DNA from: JAWLFY01 sp041685355 | GTDB lineage: Bacteria; Planctomycetota; Planctomycetia; Pirellulales; Pirellulaceae | Direction: 5' to 3' | DNA: 64,000 nt | Assembly: GCA_041685355.1 (NCBI GenBank) | Contig: JAWLFY010000001.1 | Span: 1 to 64,000 of the forward strand | Shown here: in pieces, positions 43,010-51,266 of the stretch | How the letters are laid out: each line of letters begins with the position of its first letter | How positions within the stretch are numbered: the first letter of the stretch is position 1 | Notes under the pieces: generated by a model | Told to the model about the DNA's origin: nothing | Seen by the model: only the letters and a program-made list of their open reading frames with translations | Database searches by the model: none | Made by a program: the position numbers and the translations under genes

Positions 43010-44407
43010 CTAACCCTCTGACCTGACGGCCTGGCGACGGAAGGAACGCCGCGGGTCTTCCGCGACCGCCTGGCGGTGAAAGCGTTCCGCCGCGGATTCG
43101 GGCATCACGGGGTTGATCAAGCAATGGCTGGCGAATTCGAACCCGGCCAACTGCGTGATGCGGGGGAAGATCTCGAGCGTCCAGTGGTGGGCGTCAGCGT
43201 CGCGACCCATCCGGGGCGGACGCGTGTGCAGCAAATAGTTGTACGCGACGCCGGGACGAAGTTGCTCCAGCCATCCGATCACCCGCCGCGTCATCCACGC
43301 GACCTCGCGGACCAGATCCGGGGTCAGGTCTTCGAACCGATCGTGGTGTTCGAGTGTCGTGATCCGAACCAAGTACGGCATCGGGCTGGCGAAAGGACAA
43401 TACGCGATGATCGAATCGCTTTCGGCGATGACGCGACGCTTCTCCTTTTGCTCGGCGCGGATCAGGTCGCAGTGCAAGCAGCACCCGGTCGTCGCCCGAT
43501 AGCGCTCGAGTCGCTCGCCGATCCGGGCCACTTCGCTCGGGAGCGAGTTGGTCGCGATCAGCTGGGCGTGGGAGTGTTGCAGCGAAGCGCCCGCGTCACG
43601 GCCGACGTTCTTGAAGACGCTGATGTAACGAACGCCCGACACCGATCGCCAATGGCGGATCCGTTCCTGGTACGCGGCGAACACCAACTCGACCTGCTCC
43701 AAATCGAGTTCGGTGAGCGAATGGGTGTGTCGCGGCGACTCGATAAAGACTTCGTGGCCACCGCCGACGGGACGCGACCGGAACAGCGACGCCGGGGAAT
43801 GGGGAGACGACGACGCGGCGGGCGGCTTCGGCGCGTAGCCGGCCAAGGTGTCGCTCGGTGGCGACCCGGTAACCGGGAACGCCCCGGCGAGCGGGGTGAC
43901 CGCGGGAAACTTGTTCGGGACCACTCGCACCGCCCAGTCCGGGTCGTCGCAGTCCAATCGCTGGCCGATCGGCTGGCCGCCCGTCCCGTGCCACGATGAC
44001 CCGTCCACCGACCGATCCTCGTGGCGTGTGCCCCGAAGGCGCCGGGGGCCGCCGACGCGATATTCCGTTCCCGCGTGTCGAACCTGCGAGGGCTGGGCTT
44101 GCGAGGGCTGGACTTGCGAGGGCTGGGCTTGCGAGGGCTGGGACGACGCCGAGGCATCCGCTTCGGCCATCCGTCCCGCCCACACCGCGTCGGGCGTGAC
44201 CGCTTCGTTGCCGGCACAGAACGGGCAATCGATCGAAGGGGCCGGAGGAGTCGCGGGCGAGCGGAAGTCGTCAGGACGATCCGAACGCCGCGGGGCGAAG
44301 ATCGTCCACTGGCCGGTCAACGGATCGTGCCGAGATTCTGTCAACCCCGGAACGGCCGTGGCGTGCCGAACGGCCGCCGTTGTCGATGAGGTGGATGCGA
44401 TCGCCAT
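43010..44407 (-). CDS. galT: Galactose-1-phosphate uridylyltransferase
   Basis: 465 residues, longer than the typical 340-350 because of insertions at about 85-230. HIT superfamily enzyme that exchanges UMP between UDP-glucose and galactose-1-phosphate (Leloir pathway). Visible blocks: HDPLTGQWTIFAPRRSDRPD, Zn-site IDCPFCAGNEAVTPDAV, AVRVVPNKFPAV, GGGHEVFIESPRHTHSLTEL, VFKNVGRDAGASLQHSHAQL (active-site HSHxQ in place of HPHxQ, catalytic second His), GCCLHCDLIRAEQKEKRRVI (second Cys pair) and AYNYLLHTRPP. The first insertion includes a Gln/Pro/Ser repeat (about 89-107) from a 15-nt tandem array. It sits 89 bp downstream of glgA and 284 bp upstream of the GH57 gene on the same strand. HSH instead of HPH occurs in some branches, so specificity could include other hexose-1-phosphates. 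Confidence 0.92.
   Translation of the reverse strand: MAIASTSSTTAAVRHATAVPGLTESRHDPLTGQWTIFAPRRSDRPDDFRSPATPPAPSIDCPFCAGNEAVTPDAVWAGRMAEADASASSQPSQAQPSQVQPSQAQPSQVRHAGTEYRVGGPRRLRGTRHEDRSVDGSSWHGTGGQPIGQRLDCDDPDWAVRVVPNKFPAVTPLAGAFPVTGSPPSDTLAGYAPKPPAASSSPHSPASLFRSRPVGGGHEVFIESPRHTHSLTELDLEQVELVFAAYQERIRHWRSVSGVRYISVFKNVGRDAGASLQHSHAQLIATNSLPSEVARIGERLERYRATTGCCLHCDLIRAEQKEKRRVIAESDSIIAYCPFASPMPYLVRITTLEHHDRFEDLTPDLVREVAWMTRRVIGWLEQLRPGVAYNYLLHTRPPRMGRDADAHHWTLEIFPRITQLAGFEFASHCLINPVMPESAAERFHRQAVAEDPRRSFRRQAVRSEG
44085..44144. repeat. 15-nt tandem repeat, four copies, inside galT
   Basis: Units of tgcgagggctgggct type at 44085-44099, 44100-44114, 44115-44129 and 44130-44144. They differ at one or two positions and encode a Gln-Pro-Ser-Gln-Ala/Val repeat. 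Confidence 0.92.
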
Positions 44408-44496
44408 GTATCGACCTTCGTCGCGGGTGCAGTTGGCCGAGATCCTACACTATTATCGCCTCGTTTCGCCAACATTTGACCGGGAAACCACCCGAT

Positions 44497-46011
44497 TTAT
44501 GCCTGCGATGACACCCCCGCCGAAGTTGCCGACCGGTTAAGGGAAAGTGATTTCTCGTAAAGTTCCACGTATTGGGCAGCACTTTTCCGCCACGACCAGT
44601 CTTGGGTCATCCCCGTGCGGATCAGATTTTCCCAAATTTTCGGATCGTGATATCGCAACCACAGCGCCCGGCCGATCGCGTCGTCGAGCGATTGCGGGGT
44701 GCGGCCGGCGAGATGGAACCCCGTCGCCGTCCCGTCAGCGATCGTCGCGGGGGTGCAATCGACCACGGTGTCGGCGAGCCCGCCGGTGGGCGTGACCACG
44801 GGAACCGTCCCGTATCGAAGGCTGTACAGCTGGTTGAGCCCGCACGGCTCGTAGCGGCTCGGCATCAAAAACAGGTCGGAGCCCGCTTCGATGCGGTGCG
44901 CCAAGCGGTCACTGAAACCGACGTGCAACCCGAACTGGCCGGCGTACCTTTCCGACAACGCCTGAAGCTCCTGCTCGATCTCCGCGTCGCCGCTGCCGAG
45001 CACAACCCACTGCGTCGGCCGGGCCTGCTCGAGATGCCGGCAGAGGACTTCGATGATCAGGTCCCACCCTTTTTGCTCCGCGAACCGTCCCACCAACCCG
45101 ATCATCGGGGTGGCGTCGTCGGGGGACAATCCGAACCGGCTTTGGAGCCCCCGCTTGTTCGCTAGCTTTCCCGCTTGCCACGACTTGACGTCGTAATTGG
45201 TTTCCAGGAACCGGTCGATCGCCGGGTCCCAAACGTTCTCGTCGATCCCGTTGATGATCCCGTCAAGCCGGTCACCGACGCCTCGAAGTACGCCGTCGAG
45301 TCCACACCCCTGCTCGGACGTGCGGATCTCCTCGGCGTACCGCGGGCTCACGGTTGTCACCCGGTCGGCGGTCACGATCCCGGCCTTCAAGAAGTTCAGG
45401 TGGTCGTAATACTCGAATTCGTCCTGATTGAAGTGACGCCAATCGAGCCCGGTGTAGCGGAACGCGTGACGGGGAAAGTGTCCCTGATAAGCGAGGTTGT
45501 GGATCGTCATCACGGTCGCGGCTTGCGACATCCAAGGCTCGGCCCGCCGATCGGCCCCGATCATCGCGGGGACCAGACCGCTTTGCCAATCGTTGCAGTG
45601 AACGACGTCGATCTTCCAGCCGATCCGCGAGATCGCGATCAACGCCGCCCGACAAAAGAACGCGAACCGCTCCGCGTTGTCCGGGTAGTCGCCGTCGGGG
45701 GTCCCGTACAGCGATTCGCGGTCGAAGTATTGCGGCTGGTCGACAAACCACACGGGGACGTCGCCGTCGGGGAGCCGGCCCCGGAGAAGTCGGCCGCCGA
45801 CCAGCTTGTTCGCCTCCATCGGGATCGCGAAGCTCATGTCGGTCGGCTCGATCTTGATCCCCGCCTGGTAGATCGATCGGAAGGCAGGCATCACAACCAT
45901 GGCCCGGTGGCCCAACGCCGCGACACGGGTCGGCAACGTCCCACAGACATCCGCCAACCCTCCGGTCTTCGCAAACGGGGTGGCCTCGGTGGTCAGATAG
46001 GCGATGTTCAA
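44497..46011 (-). CDS. glgA: Glycogen synthase (ADP-glucose type, GT5)
   Basis: 504 residues, the size of bacterial GlgA. The N-terminus MNIAYLTTEATPFAKTGGLA carries the KTGGL ADP-glucose motif (16-20), followed by DVCGTLPTRVAALGHRAMVV. Further blocks: VDVVHCNDWQSGLVPAMIGA, TIHNLAYQGHFPRHAFRYTG, TADRVTTVSPRYAEEIRTSE, PMIGLVGRFAEQKGWDLIIE, and FLMPSRYEPCGLNQLYSLRY (nucleotide-sugar site Glu) with GTVPVVTPTGGLADTV. It elongates alpha-1,4-glucan from ADP-glucose in the cytoplasm. galT and a GH57 glucanotransferase follow on the same strand, so the three probably serve storage-glucan turnover and galactose entry. glgB, glgC and glgP are not in the window. The start fits the family exactly. A 15-nt tandem array lies in the divergent promoter region. 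Confidence 0.96.
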   Translation of the reverse strand: MNIAYLTTEATPFAKTGGLADVCGTLPTRVAALGHRAMVVMPAFRSIYQAGIKIEPTDMSFAIPMEANKLVGGRLLRGRLPDGDVPVWFVDQPQYFDRESLYGTPDGDYPDNAERFAFFCRAALIAISRIGWKIDVVHCNDWQSGLVPAMIGADRRAEPWMSQAATVMTIHNLAYQGHFPRHAFRYTGLDWRHFNQDEFEYYDHLNFLKAGIVTADRVTTVSPRYAEEIRTSEQGCGLDGVLRGVGDRLDGIINGIDENVWDPAIDRFLETNYDVKSWQAGKLANKRGLQSRFGLSPDDATPMIGLVGRFAEQKGWDLIIEVLCRHLEQARPTQWVVLGSGDAEIEQELQALSERYAGQFGLHVGFSDRLAHRIEAGSDLFLMPSRYEPCGLNQLYSLRYGTVPVVTPTGGLADTVVDCTPATIADGTATGFHLAGRTPQSLDDAIGRALWLRYHDPKIWENLIRTGMTQDWSWRKSAAQYVELYEKSLSLNRSATSAGVSSQA

Positions 46012-46180
46012 ACTGGTCTCGAAAGGCCTGGTGGTGCGAAGGAGGTGGACGAAATCGGAGTCCGTGGAAGTGTAGCCCTCATTTCACGTCATCACCACAA
46101 CACCCCGCGACGTGGCGGCGGCGTCGGAGATTCGCGGCGAGCTGCTAAACTGAGGTGGCTTTTCGCGTGGTCGGACCGTC

Positions 46181-46225
46181 ACCGCCCGACTCGTCACCGC
46201 CCGACTCGTCACCGCCCGACTCGTC
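46181..46225. repeat. 15-nt tandem repeat, three copies, in the glgA/pseudokinase divergent spacer
   Basis: Unit accgcccgactcgtc at 46181-46195, 46196-46210 and 46211-46225, perfect, with a partial copy before. It ends 36 bp before the pseudokinase ATG. Confidence 0.93.
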
Positions 46226-46261
46226 ATCCCACTCCCCCACTCTCCGCGAACGTCACGCCGC

Positions 46262-49200
46262 ATGTCGATCACGCTGAGCGAGTTCTGGACCCGGCTGGTG
46301 CAGGCCGGACTGACCGACGCCGAGGGATGCCGGAAACTGGCGAAGGAATACGGCCGCGCCGCGGGAGGCCCACCGGCCGACCCCAAGGCGTTGGCCAAGT
46401 TTCTGCTCCGGCATGGCCGAATCAGCAAGTTTCAGGCGGAGGCGTTGTTCGCCGATTCACCACCCCGGCTCCGATTCGGCCCCCTCGTCCGCACCGGCCA
46501 GCATTCCCCTGTCCCTCTGAGCCGATGGTTCCCCGCGAAGCACACCCCGTCGGGCAAAACCGGACACGTCCGGGTGTTGGGCCAAGGAGCCCTCGATGAC
46601 GAACTCGTCAAGCGTCTGAAGGCCCACGCGAAGGTGGCGGCGAAAACGCTCCAGCCGATCCACTTTGCCCCTTTGGCGAACGAGGGGGGAATCGTGTTCA
46701 CGTTGATCCCGCCAGGGCGAACGCTGAGCGAACGACTCGTCGCGACTCAGGCCCCCGCCGCGACCCCGGACCCCGACGTGCCGGACCCCGACGTGCCGGA
46801 CCCGCTTCGTGTCGGGACCGCGGTCGCCGAAGCCCTCGCCGCACTCCATGCCGCCGGACTTCGCCACGGCGAGGTCGCGGCCGACCGGGTTTGGCTCTGC
46901 GACGACGGCGGTGTCCTGCTGCTCCGCGACCCCTCTCGCGGAGGCGTCGGGCCCTCTCGCGCAGGCGTCGGGCCCTCTCGCGCAGGCGTCGGGCCCTCTC
47001 GCGCAGGCGTCGGGCGAACCGCGTCCGATGATGGGTGGCTCGACGTCGACCCCCAGACCCGCGCCGAACTCGGGCCGGCCACCGCCGGGATCACGGAAAC
47101 CGGTGACACCCCGGCCGACGACTGTTTTCATCTCGGCTGCCTCCTCTATCGGATCGAAACCGGAAAGCCCCCCTTTCCTGACAAACCGTTCCCCGGGAAC
47201 ACGCCGAAGCTGGCACGCGACGGGATGTTTTGGGAACCGGAAAAGTCGTCGGATCGTGGCGACGACGAGCGTCAACTGCCGGGGGAACTCGCCGAAGCGA
47301 TCCGTCAAGGCGCAAAAGGGAATCCGCTTCACCGGGTGTTGGCACACTGCCTCAGCGGAAACCGGGAAGCGAGGTTCCGCGACGCCGGCCAAGTCGCCAA
47401 GGCTCTCCAACGGTTACGTCGACGAACCCGTGAAACGGTCCGCCAACCGCCCGCCGCGAACCCGTCAACTTCGCGCTCGAGTTCACCCGAGTCAGACCCC
47501 ATCCTTTCGCCACACCCCGAGCCTTCGCCACGCCCCGAGCCTTCCCGTTCCCGATCGCGACGACGGAAGCCGTCCGCCGCGCCATACATCTTGGGCGGGC
47601 TCGGGGTCACCGCCTTGGCGATGTTGGTCGCCGTGCTCGTTTCCCGTCCGTCCTCTGGGCCTGGCCCTTCGGGTGGCCCTGACCGATCGGGCCCGTCCCC
47701 TCGCCCACGACCGTCGACGGCCACCTCCCCCGACCGAACCGCCTCGACGGACACGCGAGAACCCGAAGCGAGTCCCGACGCGTCGAAGGCGGGCGGCCGC
47801 GACGCCGGTTCGCCGAGCGATTACGAATTGGTCGGGGACCGGCGGTTGCTTTGGGCGCCCCCGTTTCCGCCGCAACCCGCGCCGCCACGCGAACTGCTTC
47901 CTCCCGGTCCCGGGATCGTCGCGACCGTGCGGCTCGCGCGATGGATCGAATCTCCCGCCGGTCGCCGAATCATCGAAGCGTTCACGCCGGAACTGCCCGA
48001 GTTGATCGAATCGGTCCGGGGACGGACCGGGATCGACGCCGCGTCAATCCGCCGATTATCACTGGCCCTTCATCCTGGGCGTTCCGGGTGGCCGGAGGTA
48101 TCGCTCGCGGTCGAACTGGAACAACCCCGCCCGCTCGACGAACTGCTCGGTCGCTGGAAGGCCGCCCAAGCACGCACCCCCGACGGGCAAACGATCTATG
48201 TCGGCGAAGAGCCGGATGACGACGCGTTCTATGTCCGCCTGAGTCCGTCGGACCCCAGTGGCGACGGAACTGGAAACGGCGATACCGACGAACGCGTCGA
48301 CAAGGACGCCCCCAACGGCGAGCGAGTCGTCGCGTTCGCGGTCGGTTCGACCGAGCGGATCGGCGAGGTCGCCGAGTTCGACGGGGATCCGATTCCGCTC
48401 CCGCAAAACCTCGACCGGTTGTGGCGTCGGGCCAGCGCCGACGCCGACTTCGTGGCGCTGTGTACCCCGAACTTCCTGTTCGCCGACGCGCGGGCACTGC
48501 TGGAACAGACGGCACCCGAGCTGGAAGAACCGCTCAAGCGGATGCTGATCCCCGACGCTTCGGGGTGGCTGATCGCCGCGGCGTTGACCGACGACGCCCT
48601 GTATGCCGAGACGCGCCTGCTCTCCTCGGGCGCGGTTAGCGAAGCGGAGCTGTTGAATAGGGTTCGCGACGCGGTCGAGCGTTGGCCGCAATGGGGCGAA
48701 TCGTTCCTGCTCCGCTCGGTCGCCGATCCGTCGTGGCGACTGCTCGCGACACGATTGCCATCGATGTTGCGATTCGTCGGAGACCACGCCCGATTCGACG
48801 TCGCCGACCGGGCGGCGGTGGCCAACGTCTATCTCCCCGCCGAGGGCGCCGCACAGCTCGGCTTGGCGACGTTGTTGGCGGCGAACACTCCCGCCTCCTC
48901 CGGGACCGACCGATCCGCCCCGGCACCCGATCCGTTGACGCTCGACGAAATGCTCCAGCGGGAAATGTCGGTCCGCTTTGACCAAGAATCGCTCGAGTTC
49001 GCCGTGCAAACGATCCTCGGGGAATTCGCCCGCTCGCTCCCCCGAGGGACCGAACCGCCACGGGTCGAGATCCGCGGCGGCGAGCTCGAGAAGATGGGGA
49101 TCACGCAGAACCAACAGGTCCGCGACTTCGACCGCAGCGAAATCCCGCTACGCCAAGTCCTCACCGACCTCGTCCTCGGGGCGAACCCCGATCGCACCGC

Positions 49201-49348
49201 CGCCGGACCGGCCGACCCGAAACAGTCGTTGGTGTGGATCGTCGCGGATGACCCCGACGGCCAGCCGATGATCCAAATCACCACCCGCCAAGCCGCCTCG
49301 GACCGAGAAATCGAACTCCCGCAAGAGTTTCGCGAATCTCCCGAGTGA
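46262..49348 (+). CDS. Membrane-anchored pseudokinase with unknown extracytoplasmic domain
   Basis: 1028 residues. The N-terminus (FWTRLVQAGLTDAEGCRKLA, then FLLRHGRISKFQAEALF) is the helical adaptor often seen before Planctomycete Ser/Thr kinases. Residues about 75-395 follow a kinase layout but lack key residues: no VAxK lysine; LHAAGLRHGEVAADRVWLCD has Glu204 where the catalytic Asp (HRD) should be and Arg for the Asn; and the DFG position reads RDPS. A later HLGCLLYRIETGKPPFPDK matches the kinase F-helix segment. A disordered Pro/Ser/Arg linker follows, then one membrane helix (about 439-463, ILGGLGVTALAMLVAVLVSR). The C-terminal 500 residues are not recognised (LLPPGPGIVATVRLARWIES, FAVGSTERIGEVAEFDGDP, SVRFDQESLEFAVQTILGEF). 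It is inferred to be a catalytically dead receptor or scaffold. Repeats at 46931-47014 and 46769-46798 lie in the kinase part. Confidence 0.8.
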   Translation: MSITLSEFWTRLVQAGLTDAEGCRKLAKEYGRAAGGPPADPKALAKFLLRHGRISKFQAEALFADSPPRLRFGPLVRTGQHSPVPLSRWFPAKHTPSGKTGHVRVLGQGALDDELVKRLKAHAKVAAKTLQPIHFAPLANEGGIVFTLIPPGRTLSERLVATQAPAATPDPDVPDPDVPDPLRVGTAVAEALAALHAAGLRHGEVAADRVWLCDDGGVLLLRDPSRGGVGPSRAGVGPSRAGVGPSRAGVGRTASDDGWLDVDPQTRAELGPATAGITETGDTPADDCFHLGCLLYRIETGKPPFPDKPFPGNTPKLARDGMFWEPEKSSDRGDDERQLPGELAEAIRQGAKGNPLHRVLAHCLSGNREARFRDAGQVAKALQRLRRRTRETVRQPPAANPSTSRSSSPESDPILSPHPEPSPRPEPSRSRSRRRKPSAAPYILGGLGVTALAMLVAVLVSRPSSGPGPSGGPDRSGPSPRPRPSTATSPDRTASTDTREPEASPDASKAGGRDAGSPSDYELVGDRRLLWAPPFPPQPAPPRELLPPGPGIVATVRLARWIESPAGRRIIEAFTPELPELIESVRGRTGIDAASIRRLSLALHPGRSGWPEVSLAVELEQPRPLDELLGRWKAAQARTPDGQTIYVGEEPDDDAFYVRLSPSDPSGDGTGNGDTDERVDKDAPNGERVVAFAVGSTERIGEVAEFDGDPIPLPQNLDRLWRRASADADFVALCTPNFLFADARALLEQTAPELEEPLKRMLIPDASGWLIAAALTDDALYAETRLLSSGAVSEAELLNRVRDAVERWPQWGESFLLRSVADPSWRLLATRLPSMLRFVGDHARFDVADRAAVANVYLPAEGAAQLGLATLLAANTPASSGTDRSAPAPDPLTLDEMLQREMSVRFDQESLEFAVQTILGEFARSLPRGTEPPRVEIRGGELEKMGITQNQQVRDFDRSEIPLRQVLTDLVLGANPDRTAAGPADPKQSLVWIVADDPDGQPMIQITTRQAASDREIELPQEFRESPE
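46769..46798. repeat. 15-nt tandem repeat in the pseudokinase gene
   Basis: gaccccgacgtgccg at 46769-46783 and 46784-46798, giving the DPDVPDPDVPDP stretch. Confidence 0.85.
46931..47014. repeat. 21-nt tandem repeat, four copies, in the pseudokinase gene
   Basis: Units at 46931-46951, 46952-46972, 46973-46993 and 46994-47014; the last three are identical and the first differs by one base. They encode PSRAGVG repeats placed exactly where the activation loop of an active kinase would begin. Confidence 0.93.
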
Positions 49349-49547
49349 CGCGCCCCATTTTTCACCCCTCGCCCCTTCGTGATGAAGAAAAGCTCGGGCC
49401 GGTGGCGAACGAAGGGTCCGGCGAAATCGGCTCAACCGGCGGGATCCGCAGGCCCGATAGACCTACCTGGGATGTCCTCCGGCGGACGCCCCGCGTCACG
49501 TTGCGTCTTCGGCCCCCCGAAAACGCAGGCTCTACTCGGGAGGTGAG

Positions 49548-51266
49548 ATGCTAGCTGGGGGCCCTGCCAAAACGTCCCGCTCGATCCTGCTGGCGGTGCT
49601 CCCAGTCCTGCTGGCGGTAACCGTGTGCGGGTGCGCCACGTCTCACCCGAAACACCAAGCCGAACCTCGACCCCAACGGCGATCGCCACCGGTCGAGGAG
49701 CTCCGGGGCGATGCGGCGGATGAAAATCGGGCCACCGTCCGCGGCGTCAACTTCGAGTCAGAAGATTCGGACGACGACAACAAAGCCGAAGACACCGAAG
49801 CCGAATTCGTCGAGCTTGCCGACGTCAACTGGGATCGTCCCGACGGCACCGCCAAGGCCGAGCCGGTCGAACCCGGTGTCGCCCCCACGGAGCCCGATGC
49901 CGAGCCGGCGGAATTTGCCGAGGAGATTTTGGCCGCATCCGATCCGTCCGCGGCCGTGGTCCCCATCGATCTGCCCACCGCTTTGGCGGTCGCCACGGGG
50001 AACAACCCGCAAGTCGCGTTCGCCCAAGCACGGATCCGGGAGGCCGAGGCGGAACTCGACAACGCGGAAGTCCTCTGGCTGCCTTCGCTCCGCACGGGGC
50101 TTAACTATCACACCCGCGACGGGACGATCCAGAACACCGAGGGACGAATCCTCGACAGCCGCCGAACCGGGTACTTCGCCGGTCTCGGGGCACGCGCGGT
50201 CGGTGGCGGTTCGGTCGGCGTCCCCGGCGTGTGGGCAAATTTCCATCTCGCCGATGCCGTGTTCCAGCCGCGTATCGCGGGCCACGTCTCGGGCGCCCGC
50301 CGACACGCCGCTCGGGCCACGCTGAACGACACGCTGTTGCAAGTCGCCACGGAGTACTTGCAGGTGCTGCGTGCGTTGCAAGCGTTGTCGATCGCCCAGG
50401 AAACCGTCGACCACATGACCGAGCTCGCGGAGACGACCGAGACGTTCGCCGACGCGGGGATGATCCCGCAAGCCGATGTCGATCGGGTGTTCGCCGAGGT
50501 GGCCGTCCGCCGCAACACCGTTCGCCAAGCCCAAGAGGGGCTGCGGGTCGCCTCGTCACATATGGTGCGGACGCTCAGCGGCGACGCGGGGACGACGCTG
50601 ATCCCCGCCGACCCCGGTGTCGTCCCGCTCGAGCTGGTCTCGCTCGATGACGACGTCAGCGCGATGATCCAGATCGGGCTGATGCGGCGGCCGGAACTCG
50701 CCGAGAACCGCGCCTCGGTCGCCGAAGCCGTCGAACAGTTTCGGCGGCAACGCTTCGCCCCCCTGGTCCCCAGCGTCGCGTTGGGGATGACCTACGGCGG
50801 GCTCGGCGGAGGCGCCGGGAACGACCTCGACGAGTTCGGTGATCGCGTCGATTTCGATGCCGCGGCGTGGTGGGAGGTCCGCCAACTCGGACTGGGCGAA
50901 CGTGCCAACCGACGGGCGACCCGCTCCCGGACCAAACAATCTCGACTTCGTCAGGTCCAACTGATGGACCAGGTCGCCCAACAGGTGACCGAGGCGGCGA
51001 CCCAGGTGCGGTTCCGCCGGGAACAGATCCCGATCGCGAAAGAAGGGGTCCGCCGAGCGGTCGATTCACACCGCCGAAACCGGCAACGGATCCGACAGGG
51101 CGAAGGCCTGCCGCTGGAGGCGCTGCAGTCGGTCGGGGCGCTCGACCGAGCCCGACGCGAGTACCTGCGGGCGGTCACGGAATTCAACGAAGCCCAGTTC
51201 AAGCTTCAACATGCGTTGGGCTGGCCGATCGATTCCCCGGGGCCGATCGATCCCCCGGGGCGATGA
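49548..51266 (+). CDS. TolC-family outer-membrane efflux lipoprotein
   Basis: 572 residues, with the best ribosome site in the window (gggaggtgag directly before ATG 49548). The lipoprotein signal is LLAVLPVLLAVTVCGCATSH, cysteine about 27. A long acidic linker (about 40-140) precedes the TolC core: LPTALAVATGNNPQVAFAQA, IREAEAELDNAEVLWLPSLR, VATEYLQVLRALQALSIAQE, FADAGMIPQADVDRVFAEVA (repeat 1), then RPELAENRASVAEAVEQFRR and QVAQQVTEAATQVRFRREQI, GEGLPLEALQSVGALDRARR (repeat 2). Such proteins trimerise to a channel spanning outer membrane and periplasm. The RND permease gene runs tail-to-tail on the other strand and overlaps by 68 bp, and the adaptor gene lies beyond it, so a complete tripartite pump is encoded. 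The C-terminal IDSPGPIDPPGR comes from an 18-nt duplication. Confidence 0.92.
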   Translation: MLAGGPAKTSRSILLAVLPVLLAVTVCGCATSHPKHQAEPRPQRRSPPVEELRGDAADENRATVRGVNFESEDSDDDNKAEDTEAEFVELADVNWDRPDGTAKAEPVEPGVAPTEPDAEPAEFAEEILAASDPSAAVVPIDLPTALAVATGNNPQVAFAQARIREAEAELDNAEVLWLPSLRTGLNYHTRDGTIQNTEGRILDSRRTGYFAGLGARAVGGGSVGVPGVWANFHLADAVFQPRIAGHVSGARRHAARATLNDTLLQVATEYLQVLRALQALSIAQETVDHMTELAETTETFADAGMIPQADVDRVFAEVAVRRNTVRQAQEGLRVASSHMVRTLSGDAGTTLIPADPGVVPLELVSLDDDVSAMIQIGLMRRPELAENRASVAEAVEQFRRQRFAPLVPSVALGMTYGGLGGGAGNDLDEFGDRVDFDAAAWWEVRQLGLGERANRRATRSRTKQSRLRQVQLMDQVAQQVTEAATQVRFRREQIPIAKEGVRRAVDSHRRNRQRIRQGEGLPLEALQSVGALDRARREYLRAVTEFNEAQFKLQHALGWPIDSPGPIDPPGR

